From contig ONSU01000009.1 in the NCBI GenBank assembly GCA_900320545.1, positions 1-64,000 of the forward strand: 64,000 bases of DNA. The letters are read 5' to 3'. The notes beneath the pieces were generated by a model, which made no database searches, was not told where the DNA came from, and saw only the letters and a program-made list of their open reading frames with translations. The position numbers were made by a program, and so were the translations under genes. This document shows positions 33,104-42,379 of this stretch, piece after piece (the stretch's first letter is position 1; every line of letters starts with the position of its first letter). The stretch comes from an uncultured Bacteroidales bacterium (GTDB lineage Bacteria > Bacteroidota > Bacteroidia > Bacteroidales > UBA932).

Positions 33104-33364
33104 ATGCCAGAACTATTCAGACAATACGGTTTTATCTTCCTGTTCTTTTCACACGAACATGAGCCCATTCATGTTCACGTTCGCGGCCACAATGGTGATG
33201 CCAAGTATAACTGGACTGGAGAGGGCTTCGAGTTGGAGTATTCCCATAACATTAAGGCTAACGACTTACGAAGGATTGAAAGGATGATTGCGGAAAATAC
33301 CGACATCATCATCAATCGTTGGTATGAAATTTTTGGCAAGGAAGAAGATGATGAAAATCAATAA
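33104..33364 (+). CDS. DUF4160 domain protein
   Basis: An 86-residue protein: MPELFRQYGFIFLFFSHEHE followed by PIHVHVRGHNGDAKYNW, the defining DUF4160 pattern with its H-x-H-V-x-G core. Function unproven. It is commonly found just upstream of a DUF2442 gene, and the pair is suspected to be a toxin-antitoxin module. It overlaps the next gene by 14 bp. Confidence 0.85.
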   Translation: MPELFRQYGFIFLFFSHEHEPIHVHVRGHNGDAKYNWTGEGFELEYSHNIKANDLRRIERMIAENTDIIINRWYEIFGKEEDDENQ

Positions 33365-33755
33365 AATATGGTTCGAAGGAGACTGGCTGTATGGTCTTGG
33401 GGACGATGGGAAAACCTATCGTCAGTCCCTGTTATGGTATAAACGGCTTATGGAGGCATCACCGGATGAGCGCGCGGAATTCGAGATCAGCACCATCGGC
33501 ATTCACTGGCCTAGACTGGATGAGGACGTGAGTTTTGAGAGTTTCGAGTATGAGGACGCAGAACCAACCCGACTCCAGAAATTCTTTCTGTCCCATCCTG
33601 AAATCAACATCTCCGGTTTCGCACGTAAGTTCGGATACAATCCCTCCCTTCTTCGCAGCTATGTCAATGGATTCAAGACACCATCGCCAGAACGCGAACG
33701 GCAAATCATGGAGGATGTTGCCAAACTGGGCCACGAGTTGGCAATGACCGCTTGA
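33351..33755 (+). CDS. DUF2442 domain protein with C-terminal helix-turn-helix-like part
   Basis: A 134-residue protein: MKINKIWFEGDWLYGLGDDG and WPRLDEDVSFESF match DUF2442. The later EINISGFARKFGYNPSLLRSYVNG looks like a helix-turn-helix that could bind DNA, fitting an antitoxin or repressor role. Start 33351 chosen because the domain begins there and overlaps the DUF4160 stop. Some members of the family act with DUF4160 as partners. Confidence 0.82.
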   Translation: MKINKIWFEGDWLYGLGDDGKTYRQSLLWYKRLMEASPDERAEFEISTIGIHWPRLDEDVSFESFEYEDAEPTRLQKFFLSHPEINISGFARKFGYNPSLLRSYVNGFKTPSPERERQIMEDVAKLGHELAMTA

Positions 33756-33813
33756 ATCTCGATAAGTAAGTAGGAGTCCCGGTTTGCGGGCGGAAATTGT
33801 GTATTAATAAAAT

Positions 33814-35235
33814 ATGAAAAAATTCTCCATTATTGTCATTACGGCAATGCTGGCCTGCTTCGGAAGCGTCTCGGCCCAGATTGTCGTGTCGCCCGATGAT
33901 GCCATCGGCCCCGTCAAAAGGATGAACGCCGTCAACAACGGCCCGCGTATCAACAACGCCGAGCAGGTATATACCGGCACGACCGGCTATTTCCGGGCGG
34001 CCAATGTCGGTTATTCCCGCAACCACGATGCGGCGGGGTATGGCGCCTACGGCGAACACGTGGTGGACATTTCCATCATTTTCCCGGATTTCTCGAAGAA
34101 CCCCGACAAGCCGGAATCGTACGATTTCACGCTCACGGACAGGTATGTGAAGAGCATTCAGGATGCGGGCGTCGAGGTATTTTACCGCCTGGGCCAGTCG
34201 ATTGAGAATCAGCCGCTTAAGAAGTATAACATCTATCCACCCAAGGACAATAAGAAATGGGCCCGGGTCGCCGAGCATATCATCCGTCATTATAATGAGG
34301 GCTGGGCCGACGGCTTCCACTTCAACATCCAGTACTGGGAAATCTGGAACGAGCCCAACCTGGAGTGGGACAACGACAAATGGAAGGTAGATCCGCGCTG
34401 CTGGGCCGGCTCTCCGGAAGAGTTCTACGACTTTTTCGAGGTGGCGGTGAAGCACCTCAAGGGATGCTTCCCGAACCTGCGGATTGGCGGTCCGGCGATG
34501 TCCGGCACGGATCCGGGCGTAAGGACCGTTCCGGTCTGGTACGAGCGGATTCTCTCCGAGATGCAGCGCAGGAATGTCCCGCTGGATTTCTTCGCCTGGC
34601 ACATTTACGAGAATGATCCTACGATTTATACGGATTATTCCTACCAGGTCCGCGCCCTCCTTGACAAGTACGGCTACAAAGATACCGAATCTTTCCTGAA
34701 CGAGTGGGGCTTCATTAAAAGCTGGACGGACGATTATCCCTACTCGATCCGCGAAATGGCTTCCCATAAAGGCGGCGCCTTTGTCTGCGCCTCGATGCAG
34801 GAAGGGCAGAACAGCCCTACGGATATGATGATGTATTATGTCTGGACGCCCGGCGCCAATTTCAACGGCCTGTTCAACCGGCTGAGCGACACACCCATCT
34901 GGAGCTACTGGGCCCTGTATGCCTGGGGCAAACTCAAGACGCTGGGCACGCAGGTCAAGGCTTCCTGCGACATTCCCGACGTGCGCGTGACTGCCGCCCG
35001 TGACGCCGACGGCCATCTTGGTATCCTCGTGAGCCGCTACGTGATGGACGACAACATCACGGCCGTCAAGGACGTGACGGTCCGGCTTGCCGGCGACGCC
35101 AAATTCGGCTCCGGCGTCCGCTGCCACATCACCGACCAGTTCAACATGTACACCGAATACCCCGTCGCCCTCCAGGAAGACGGCACGCTTCTCCTCCAGC
35201 TCTACCCGCACTCGTTCGTGTTCATAGAGGAATAA
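33814..35235 (+). CDS. Secreted clan GH-A glycoside hydrolase (GH39-like)
   Basis: A 473-residue exported enzyme (signal MKKFSIIVITAMLACFGSVSAQ). The TIM-barrel has the clan GH-A acid/base in WEIWNEPN (Glu180) and the nucleophile in FLNEWG (Glu297), followed by a small beta domain. The fold and motifs resemble GH39 beta-xylosidases and related families; the substrate cannot be fixed from sequence. It is followed after 1 bp by a GH2-like gene, so both probably act on the same glycan. Confidence 0.8.
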   Translation: MKKFSIIVITAMLACFGSVSAQIVVSPDDAIGPVKRMNAVNNGPRINNAEQVYTGTTGYFRAANVGYSRNHDAAGYGAYGEHVVDISIIFPDFSKNPDKPESYDFTLTDRYVKSIQDAGVEVFYRLGQSIENQPLKKYNIYPPKDNKKWARVAEHIIRHYNEGWADGFHFNIQYWEIWNEPNLEWDNDKWKVDPRCWAGSPEEFYDFFEVAVKHLKGCFPNLRIGGPAMSGTDPGVRTVPVWYERILSEMQRRNVPLDFFAWHIYENDPTIYTDYSYQVRALLDKYGYKDTESFLNEWGFIKSWTDDYPYSIREMASHKGGAFVCASMQEGQNSPTDMMMYYVWTPGANFNGLFNRLSDTPIWSYWALYAWGKLKTLGTQVKASCDIPDVRVTAARDADGHLGILVSRYVMDDNITAVKDVTVRLAGDAKFGSGVRCHITDQFNMYTEYPVALQEDGTLLLQLYPHSFVFIEE

Positions 35236-35236
35236 G

Positions 35237-38200
35237 ATGAAATATTTCCGACTTTTGCTTGTCTCCCTGGCGGCGGTGGCGTGCGCGCAGGGGGCGGATG
35301 TGAATCTGGCGCGGTTCTGCACGGCGACGGCGTCTTCTTCGTATGATCATAACCTGACGGCGCAGCTGCTGACGGACGGGATCGTGGAGGCGGAGATGCC
35401 CGCGTACCTGGAGGTGGAATCCTCGGAGGAGGGCCTCATCGGCCGGGTGGAGCGGGAGAACTGCCTGGACGGGGATACGAATTCCCGCAATATCCTGACC
35501 GGTACTTCCGGGTGGATCGCCTTCCGGCCCCACGGATATGCCATCGATGCGGACCGGGCGGAGGTGCTGTATCAGGAGGCGCTCGCCGGCGGGCGCGGCG
35601 GGGCGCAGACGACAGTTTCCCTGCCGGTGGAGAAGGATAGCACCGGTGCGTTGCGTCTCACGCTGACGTTCCCGCACGAGGGGCGCTGGCGCGTCAAGGA
35701 GGTGGCGTTTTCCCACTCCGGCGAGCCGGTGACAGGCGTGCTGCCTTCGGAGCATTTCTCCAGTGCCTGGATGAGCGGCGGCGGTACGGAGGAATGGGTG
35801 CAGGTGGATCTCGGATCCGTTCGGAAGATCCGGAAAATCCGGCCTCACTGGTTGCAGGAGCCGGCTTCATACAGGATAGAAGTATCACGGGACGGTGAGA
35901 AATGGAGTGCGGCCTCCGGCAGTTGCAGGGGACGCTATGTCCGGCTGACGATGCAGGGGCAGGGGGAGCGGTTCTGCATGACGGAACTGGAGGTGCTGGG
36001 GCCTGCCGCGAAGGTTGAGGCTGACGGCTCCTGGCGTGTCTGCCGCGCCTCCGAGGCGCCTGATGACGGTGCGGCCATCGCTTCCGCTTCGTTCGACGCC
36101 TCTTCCTGGCTTCCCGCCACGGTGCCCGGGACGGTGCTGGCGAGTTACATCAAAGCCGGCGCGGTGCCGGATCCGGACTACGGGGACAACTGGGAACAGA
36201 TCTCGGAGTCCTATTTCAACAGCGATTTTTGGTATCGCAGGAACCTTGGCGCTGTCAGCGTCGGTGAAGGACGCCGCGCGGTCCTGGCGTTTGACGGCAT
36301 CAACTGGAAGGCCGATGTCTGGCTCAACGGTCACGCGCTGGGCGATATCCGGGGCGCTTTTATCCGCGGAGAATTTGACATTACGCCGTATCTCGAAAAA
36401 GAGCATAACATCCTCGCCGTCAGGATTCACCGCAATGCGCATCCCGGCGCAGTCAAGGAGAAAACGGCCCGTTGGACGGGTTACAACGGCGGCATTCTCG
36501 GGGCGGACAGCCCCACCTTCCTCTGCGGCATCGGCTGGGACTGGCTCACGACGGTCCGGGGCCGGAATATCGGCATCTGGGATGCGGTCCGCCTCTCGGA
36601 AAAGGGCCCGGTGACGGTCTCGGATCCGCTGGTGGTCTCGAAGATTTCTCCGGAGGGACGTGCCAGCATGACGGCTTCGGTGTTTGTCCGGGGAATCTCC
36701 GGTGAGGCAGAGGTGGAGGGGTGGATCGGCGACATTCATTTCACGAAATCCGTGTCCGCGGATGGGGAAGTGGTCTTCGATCCGGTGGAATTTCCGCAGT
36801 TGAATGACCGGGAAATCGGCCTCTGGTGGCCGAACGAATACGGCGAACCGACCCTGCACGAAGCGGGATTCATCGTTCGCGAAAGTGGAGTGGAATCGGA
36901 TTCCCTGCACTTCAAGGCGGGTATCCGGGAAGTGACCTGGAACGAAGAGGACGGCGCGCTCCGGCTCTTTGTCAACGGCCGCCGGCTGGTCCCGCAGGGC
37001 GGCAACTGGGGTTTCCCGCAGCAGAATCTTCTCTACGGCCCCGCGGAGTACGATGCGGCCTTGAGTTACCACCGTCAGATGCATTTCAATATGGTCCGCA
37101 ACTGGGGCGGACAGGTGGCGGACGAGGCCTTCTACGAGGCCTGTGACCGCTACGGCATCCTGGTCTGGCAGGAATTCCCCCTGGCCAATCCGGCCGACGG
37201 CCCCGACCCATCCGACGAGGCGATGTTCCTCGCCAATGCCACCGACCGGGTACGCCGTCTCCGCAGGCATCCTTCCATCGCCCTCTGGTGCGGGCGCAAC
37301 GAGGGGTTCCCGCCTCCGTCGCTGGACGGTCCGCTTCGCGAAACGGTCGGCACGCTGCATCCCGGAATCCCGTATCTTTCTTCTTCCGCAGACGGTTCCG
37401 TCAGCGGCCACGGCCCCTACAATGCGATGTCGGCGGAGTATTATTTCGACCATCAGAGCGGAAAATTCCATACCGAGCGCGGAATGCCGAACGTGCCGAC
37501 ATACGAGAGTCTGTGCCGGATGATGGCCCCGGAGGACCGCTGGCCCGTCGGGGAAATGTGGGGGAAGCACGATTTTACCGAAGTCGGCGCCCAGAAGGGG
37601 ACGACCTATCTCAAGATGATGGAGGACGCCTTCGGGGAATGCGCTTCCGCAGAAGAATTCACGTCCCTGGCTCAGTGGATCAATTACGACGGCTACCGTG
37701 CGATGTTCGAGAGTGCGAATGCCGCCGGCAGGATGGGCCTCTTCCTCTGGATGTCCCACGCGGCCTGGCCGTCGCTGGTCTTCTGCACGTACGACTATTA
37801 CTTCGAGCCGGGCGGCGCGTTTTTCGGCTGCAAGAAGGCCTGCGAGCCGCTTCACGTCCAGTACAATCCCGTTCAGAAGCAAGTCGAAGTGGTGAATCTC
37901 TGCTGTCCGGGGCTTGGTTCCCTCCATGCATCGGCACGTATCTACGGGTATCGCGGCAACCTGCTTTCCGAACGCACCGCATCGGTCGACAGCCCCGAGG
38001 ACTCCACGGTTCCGGTCGATTTCGCCTCTGCCGACCTGTTCGGCAGTCTTCCCGCTGAGCCGGTGTATTACCTGGCACTGTCGCTCCGGGATGCTTCCGG
38101 TGATCTTCTTTCCGAGAATTTCTACATCCTCGGCGCCGAGCCCGGCAACCTGAAAGCCCTCCGGACACTTCCTGCCGCGAAACTCTCCATCCTTCCCGGA

Positions 38201-38476
38201 GATAAGTCACAAGAACGGGCTGAAACAAAAACTCCTCAAAACGTTACTTGCCTCAAGACCTGGACCCTCCGGAACGACAGCGACACCCCGGCGCTCCTGG
38301 TCCGCCTCATCCTGAAGGACCGCAGCGGCGAGGAAATCCTCCCCGTGGACTATTCCGATAACTATTTCGCGCTGATGCCGGGAGAGGAGAAGACCGTCAC
38401 GGTCCGCTGGCGAGGGACGTCCAATGCGCATATCGCCGTCACGCAGCTCGGCGATTATGAATTGTCCGTAAAATAA
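35237..38476 (+). CDS. GH2-family beta-mannosidase/glucosaminidase-like enzyme with N-terminal discoidin domain
   Basis: A 1079-residue exported protein. After a short signal, residues 20-230 are an F5/8 type C (discoidin) carbohydrate-binding domain (WVQVDLGSVRKIRKIR, GRYVRLTMQG), interrupted by an insert. Then the GH2 sugar-binding, immunoglobulin-like and TIM-barrel domains follow, with the acid/base in WCGRNEG (Glu689) and the probable nucleophile in FHTERGMP (Glu747). WCGRNE resembles the endo-beta-mannosidase/exo-glucosaminidase branch rather than LacZ. Co-transcribed with the GH39-like gene. No SusCD pair is nearby. Confidence 0.82.
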   Translation: MKYFRLLLVSLAAVACAQGADVNLARFCTATASSSYDHNLTAQLLTDGIVEAEMPAYLEVESSEEGLIGRVERENCLDGDTNSRNILTGTSGWIAFRPHGYAIDADRAEVLYQEALAGGRGGAQTTVSLPVEKDSTGALRLTLTFPHEGRWRVKEVAFSHSGEPVTGVLPSEHFSSAWMSGGGTEEWVQVDLGSVRKIRKIRPHWLQEPASYRIEVSRDGEKWSAASGSCRGRYVRLTMQGQGERFCMTELEVLGPAAKVEADGSWRVCRASEAPDDGAAIASASFDASSWLPATVPGTVLASYIKAGAVPDPDYGDNWEQISESYFNSDFWYRRNLGAVSVGEGRRAVLAFDGINWKADVWLNGHALGDIRGAFIRGEFDITPYLEKEHNILAVRIHRNAHPGAVKEKTARWTGYNGGILGADSPTFLCGIGWDWLTTVRGRNIGIWDAVRLSEKGPVTVSDPLVVSKISPEGRASMTASVFVRGISGEAEVEGWIGDIHFTKSVSADGEVVFDPVEFPQLNDREIGLWWPNEYGEPTLHEAGFIVRESGVESDSLHFKAGIREVTWNEEDGALRLFVNGRRLVPQGGNWGFPQQNLLYGPAEYDAALSYHRQMHFNMVRNWGGQVADEAFYEACDRYGILVWQEFPLANPADGPDPSDEAMFLANATDRVRRLRRHPSIALWCGRNEGFPPPSLDGPLRETVGTLHPGIPYLSSSADGSVSGHGPYNAMSAEYYFDHQSGKFHTERGMPNVPTYESLCRMMAPEDRWPVGEMWGKHDFTEVGAQKGTTYLKMMEDAFGECASAEEFTSLAQWINYDGYRAMFESANAAGRMGLFLWMSHAAWPSLVFCTYDYYFEPGGAFFGCKKACEPLHVQYNPVQKQVEVVNLCCPGLGSLHASARIYGYRGNLLSERTASVDSPEDSTVPVDFASADLFGSLPAEPVYYLALSLRDASGDLLSENFYILGAEPGNLKALRTLPAAKLSILPGDKSQERAETKTPQNVTCLKTWTLRNDSDTPALLVRLILKDRSGEEILPVDYSDNYFALMPGEEKTVTVRWRGTSNAHIAVTQLGDYELSVK

Positions 38477-38478
38477 CG

Positions 38479-38486
38479 TATATTTG
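38479..38486 (+). promoter_or_regulatory. -7 element for trxB
   Basis: TATATTTG at 38479-38486, starting 3 bases after the previous stop codon and 20 bases before the trxB ATG. Confidence 0.5.
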
Positions 38487-38505
38487 CAGGCTATTATTTT
38501 ATTTT

Positions 38506-39435
38506 ATGGAAAAGACCAGATGCTTGATATTGGGGGGAGGGCCTGCAGGATATACCGCGGCGATCTACGCTTCGCGGGCAGGGCTTTCGCCGGTGCTGTA
38601 CGAAGGCCCGGAGCCGGGCGGCCAGCTGATGACGTCGACCGTCATCGAGAATTTCCCGGGATTTGAAAACGGCATCGACGCGACCTCGCTGATGGACGGC
38701 ATGCGCAAGCAGGCCGCCGCGATGGGCGCCGACATCCGGCGCGGGATCGTGACCGGGGCCGATCTTTCCAGGCGTCCTTTCCACCTTACGCTGGAAGGCG
38801 GCGAAGTTATCGAGGCGGCCACCCTGATCATCGCCACCGGCGCCTCCGCCAAGTATCTCGGCCTTCCTTCCGAGACCCGGTTCCGCGGCCTTGGCGTGTC
38901 GGCCTGCGCCACCTGCGACGGTTTCTTCTACCGCAAGAAGGATGTCGCCGTGGTCGGCGGGGGAGACACCGCCTGCGAGGAAGCCCTCTACCTGGCCGGC
39001 CTGTGCCGCAAGGTATATATGATCGTCCGCCGCGATGTCCTGCGCGCCTCCAAGGCGATGCAGGAGCGCGTTCTCTCCCGGGAGAATATCGAAGTCCTCT
39101 GGAACTGCAACACCCAGGAGATTCTGGGCGACAATTCCGGCGTCACCGGCGCCCGCCTTCTCCACAAGGACGGCACCGTATTCGACATCGCCGTCGACGG
39201 CTTCTTCCTCGCCATCGGCCATCATCCCAATTCGGACCTCTTCTCCGGCTGGATCGAGACCGATGCGGAGGGCTACATCGTCACCCGCGGCAAGACCACC
39301 GAGACCTCCCTTCAGGGCGTATTCGCCGCCGGAGACGTGCAGGATCCCCTTTACCGCCAGGCCGTCACCGCCGCCGGTTCGGGCTGCCGTGCCGCCCGCG
39401 ACGCCGAGAGATTTCTGATCGAGAACAACGAGTAA
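38506..39435 (+). CDS. trxB: Thioredoxin-disulfide reductase
   Basis: FAD/NADPH enzyme that keeps thioredoxin reduced. The 309-residue protein has the FAD motif GGGPAGYTAAIYASRAG at 8-24, the redox pair CATC (Cys134 and Cys137), the NADPH motif VVGGGDTACEEALYL, and the C-terminal FAAGDVQD motif. The gene is followed one base later by bamD. Confidence 0.95.
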   Translation: MEKTRCLILGGGPAGYTAAIYASRAGLSPVLYEGPEPGGQLMTSTVIENFPGFENGIDATSLMDGMRKQAAAMGADIRRGIVTGADLSRRPFHLTLEGGEVIEAATLIIATGASAKYLGLPSETRFRGLGVSACATCDGFFYRKKDVAVVGGGDTACEEALYLAGLCRKVYMIVRRDVLRASKAMQERVLSRENIEVLWNCNTQEILGDNSGVTGARLLHKDGTVFDIAVDGFFLAIGHHPNSDLFSGWIETDAEGYIVTRGKTTETSLQGVFAAGDVQDPLYRQAVTAAGSGCRAARDAERFLIENNE

Positions 39436-39436
39436 T

Positions 39437-40342
39437 ATGAAAAAATACTACATCCTGTTGCTGTTTCCCTTCCTGCTGGCATCCTGCAAGAGCCAGTTCG
39501 ATGCACTGCTCTCCAGCAACGACGCCGACGCCAAGTACAAGGCGGCTTTCGAGTATTTCAACAACAAGAAATACCAGAAGGCCTCCCAGCTCTTCGAGTC
39601 GCTTTCCGCCCTCACCAGCGGCACGGCCCGCGATGATACGGTGCAGTTCTACTGGGGCCTCAGCAACTATCGCTACAAGGATTTCTATACGGCCGAGACC
39701 AACTTCACCAAGTTCCTCACCAACTATCCGATGAGCCCCTTCTCGGACGAGGCCCGTTTCCTCCGGATCGACTGCCTCTTCCGCAGCACGCTGCGCTACG
39801 AGCTCGACCAGACGCCCACCCGGACGGCCATCGCCTCCATCAACCAGTATCTGAGCGAGGTGCCGGAGGATGATATCCACCGCGAGGCCTGCGGGAAGAT
39901 GCTCGAGGACCTCGAGGGCCGGCTCGACCGCAAGGCCTACGAAGCCGCGCGCCTGTATTACAAGATGGAGGACTACAAGGCCTCCCGCGTCGCTTTCCGC
40001 AACATCCTCAAGGACGATTCCGAGAACATCTTCCGGGAGGATATCCTCTATTATACGGCGATGTCCTCGTACAACTATGCCTTCCACAGCGTGGCCTCCA
40101 AGCGGAAAGAGCGCTATCTGACCTTCGTCGACGACTACCTCAATTTCATCGGCGAAAATCCCGAATCCAAGTACCGGAAAGAACTGGACGTGATGTACAA
40201 GCGCGCGCTGAAGGCCCTCGGCCGTTACACCGGGACCGACAAGGAACTGGAGGCCAAGAGCCGCGAATTCGAGCGGGAGCGCCGTCAGATCGAGCGGGCC
40301 GAATCGAAAAAAAATGAAACCTCCGGGAAGAAAGCCAAGTAA
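39437..40342 (+). CDS. bamD: Outer-membrane protein assembly lipoprotein BamD
   Basis: A 301-residue lipoprotein (lipobox LASC at residue 16) of TPR-type helices. KYKAAFEYFNNKKYQKASQL, FYWGLSNYRYKDFYTAETNF and PMSPFSDEARFL are the BamD repeats. It partners BamA in inserting beta-barrel proteins. A charged KRERRQIERAESKK tail extends beyond the usual core. bamD-rpoZ order is typical of Bacteroidota. Confidence 0.93.
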   Translation: MKKYYILLLFPFLLASCKSQFDALLSSNDADAKYKAAFEYFNNKKYQKASQLFESLSALTSGTARDDTVQFYWGLSNYRYKDFYTAETNFTKFLTNYPMSPFSDEARFLRIDCLFRSTLRYELDQTPTRTAIASINQYLSEVPEDDIHREACGKMLEDLEGRLDRKAYEAARLYYKMEDYKASRVAFRNILKDDSENIFREDILYYTAMSSYNYAFHSVASKRKERYLTFVDDYLNFIGENPESKYRKELDVMYKRALKALGRYTGTDKELEAKSREFERERRQIERAESKKNETSGKKAK

Positions 40343-40372
40343 TACATATTAGACAATAATAAAAAGCAGAAT

Positions 40373-40696
40373 ATGGAATCGAAAAAGAAAATTCCCGTGA
40401 ACACCATCACCCGGGACATCAAGAATCTCGCGGAACCTACCGGCAACATCTATGAGTCCGTCGTCATTCTCTATAAGCGGGCCAACCAGATCGCCCTCGC
40501 CGAGAAGAAAGAACTCCAGCGCAAACTGGAAGACTTCCGCAACGACCGCGACACGATGGAGGAAGTGTTCGAGAACAAAGAGCAGATCGAAATCTCCAAA
40601 TACTACGAGCGTCAGCCCAAGCCCGACCTCGTCGCGATTTCCGAGTTCGAGAACGGAGAACTGTATTACCGCAACGCCGGCAGCGAGGAAAAATAA
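40373..40696 (+). CDS. rpoZ: RNA polymerase omega-like subunit
   Basis: A 107-residue protein: VNTITRDIKNLAEPTGNIYE and SVVILYKRANQIALAEKKEL match the Bacteroidota RpoZ family, which is diverged from E. coli omega but holds the same place in the polymerase. The C-terminal half is acidic. It lies in the usual bamD-rpoZ position. Confidence 0.85.
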   Translation: MESKKKIPVNTITRDIKNLAEPTGNIYESVVILYKRANQIALAEKKELQRKLEDFRNDRDTMEEVFENKEQIEISKYYERQPKPDLVAISEFENGELYYRNAGSEEK

Positions 40697-40705
40697 TCCC
40701 CCGGG

Positions 40706-42379
40706 ATGCTCTCGCGCCTGCACATCCGGAATTACGTACTGATCGACTCCCTGGATATTTCTTTTCCGGGGGGTCTCATCATTATTACCGGCCGCACCGG
40801 CGCGGGAAAATCCATCCTGCTCGGCGCGCTGAATCTCGTGCTCGGCGGCAAGGCCGGTCCCGAGATGATCGGCGCCCACGGTGACGGCTGCGTGGTCGAG
40901 GCCGATTTCGAACTGCGTCCCGACAGCCCCCTCAAGGCGCTTTTCGAGGAGAATGACCTCGAATGGAACGACGGGTTGATCACGATCCGCCGCACGATTT
41001 CCGCCGCCGGACGCTCCCGGAGTTTTGTCGGGGATATCCCCGTCCCGGTGGGCGTGCTGGGCGAGATTGCCGCCTACCTCGTCGATATCCATTCCCAGCA
41101 TCAGACGCGCATTCTGACAGATTCCGCCTACCAGATGGAACTGCTGGACCACTATGGCGGCAACGCGGCCGATGCGGATGCCTGCCGGGCCCTTTGGAAG
41201 CGCCTCGGCGCGCTCAGAAGGGAATATGAGGCCCTTGAGGAGCGGATTGCACGCCAGGATGAGCAGCGGGAGTTCGACGCCGCCAGACTGGAGCGCCTGA
41301 ATGCCGCCCGGCTCGTCGCCGGCGAGTTGGAAGAACTGGAAGCCGAGCAGAAACGCCTCTCCAACGCCGAGGACATTAAAGAGAATCTTTTTGCGGCAAC
41401 GTCCGCCCTCTCGCCCGAGGAGGGCGGCGGGGTGCTGTCGCAGTTGAAGGAGGCCTCCCGCGCCCTTTCCCGCGCCGGGAAGTTCATTCCCGAAGCGCAG
41501 GCCCTCGGGGAGCGGATGGACGCCTCCCGCACGGAACTGGACGACATCCTCTCCGCCCTGGATGACATTGCGGAAGGGATCGAAGTCTCCGGCGACCGCC
41601 TGCAGCAGGTGGAAGACCGTCTGTCCACGCTTTATACGCTGATGAAACTCCACCGCGTGACGACCGTGGAGGAACTCATCGCAGTCCGCGACCGGCTGCA
41701 GGCCGAGTTCGGCGACGCGGAGTCCCTGGAAGAACAGTTGTCGCGGCTCTCCGCCGACATCGGGAAGGCCGAGTCCGAATACGATGCCCTATGCCACCGC
41801 CTCACCGTCTCCCGTCAGCATTGCTCCGAGGGGTTCTCGCCGGAGGTCGAGTATCAGCTCCGTTTCATGGAACTGGAAAAGGCCACCTTCCGGGCGGAGG
41901 TTACCGACGCGCCTCCCGGACCGACGGGCAAGGACGCTGTCCGATTCCTGTTCTCCGCCGACGGCGGCCGGGAGATCGAAGTCGGCAAGGCGGCTTCCGG
42001 CGGTGAAATGTCGCGCATCATGCTCGCCCTCAAGGCAATGATGGCCCGCCACGCCGAGATGCCGACGATGATCTTCGACGAGATCGACACCGGCGTTTCG
42101 GGAAGCGCCGCCGATGCGATGGGCTCCGTCATCTGTTCGATGGGGAGCTATATGCAGGTCATCGCCATCACGCATCTCCCGCAGGTGGCGGCCAAGGGGA
42201 ACGCGCATTATCTCGTCACCAAAAACGAAGATCCCGCGACAGGGGAATCTGTCACGGGAATCTCGGAAATTTCCGGCGAAGACCGTCTGCTGGAACTTGC
42301 GCGGATGCTCAGCGGCTCGTCCCTGACGGACGCGGCCATCCGCAACGCCGCAGCCCTTATTCAGGCTTCTCAAGCGTAA
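40706..42379 (+). CDS. recN: DNA repair protein RecN
   Basis: SMC-like ATPase for double-strand-break repair. The 557-residue protein has Walker A GRTGAGKS at about 29-36, a long coiled coil (about 165-370), the ABC signature ASGGEMSRIMLALK, and Walker B TMIFDEIDTGVSG near the end. Its 3' end overlaps the convergent LysM gene by 23 bp. Confidence 0.95.
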   Translation: MLSRLHIRNYVLIDSLDISFPGGLIIITGRTGAGKSILLGALNLVLGGKAGPEMIGAHGDGCVVEADFELRPDSPLKALFEENDLEWNDGLITIRRTISAAGRSRSFVGDIPVPVGVLGEIAAYLVDIHSQHQTRILTDSAYQMELLDHYGGNAADADACRALWKRLGALRREYEALEERIARQDEQREFDAARLERLNAARLVAGELEELEAEQKRLSNAEDIKENLFAATSALSPEEGGGVLSQLKEASRALSRAGKFIPEAQALGERMDASRTELDDILSALDDIAEGIEVSGDRLQQVEDRLSTLYTLMKLHRVTTVEELIAVRDRLQAEFGDAESLEEQLSRLSADIGKAESEYDALCHRLTVSRQHCSEGFSPEVEYQLRFMELEKATFRAEVTDAPPGPTGKDAVRFLFSADGGREIEVGKAASGGEMSRIMLALKAMMARHAEMPTMIFDEIDTGVSGSAADAMGSVICSMGSYMQVIAITHLPQVAAKGNAHYLVTKNEDPATGESVTGISEISGEDRLLELARMLSGSSLTDAAIRNAAALIQASQA

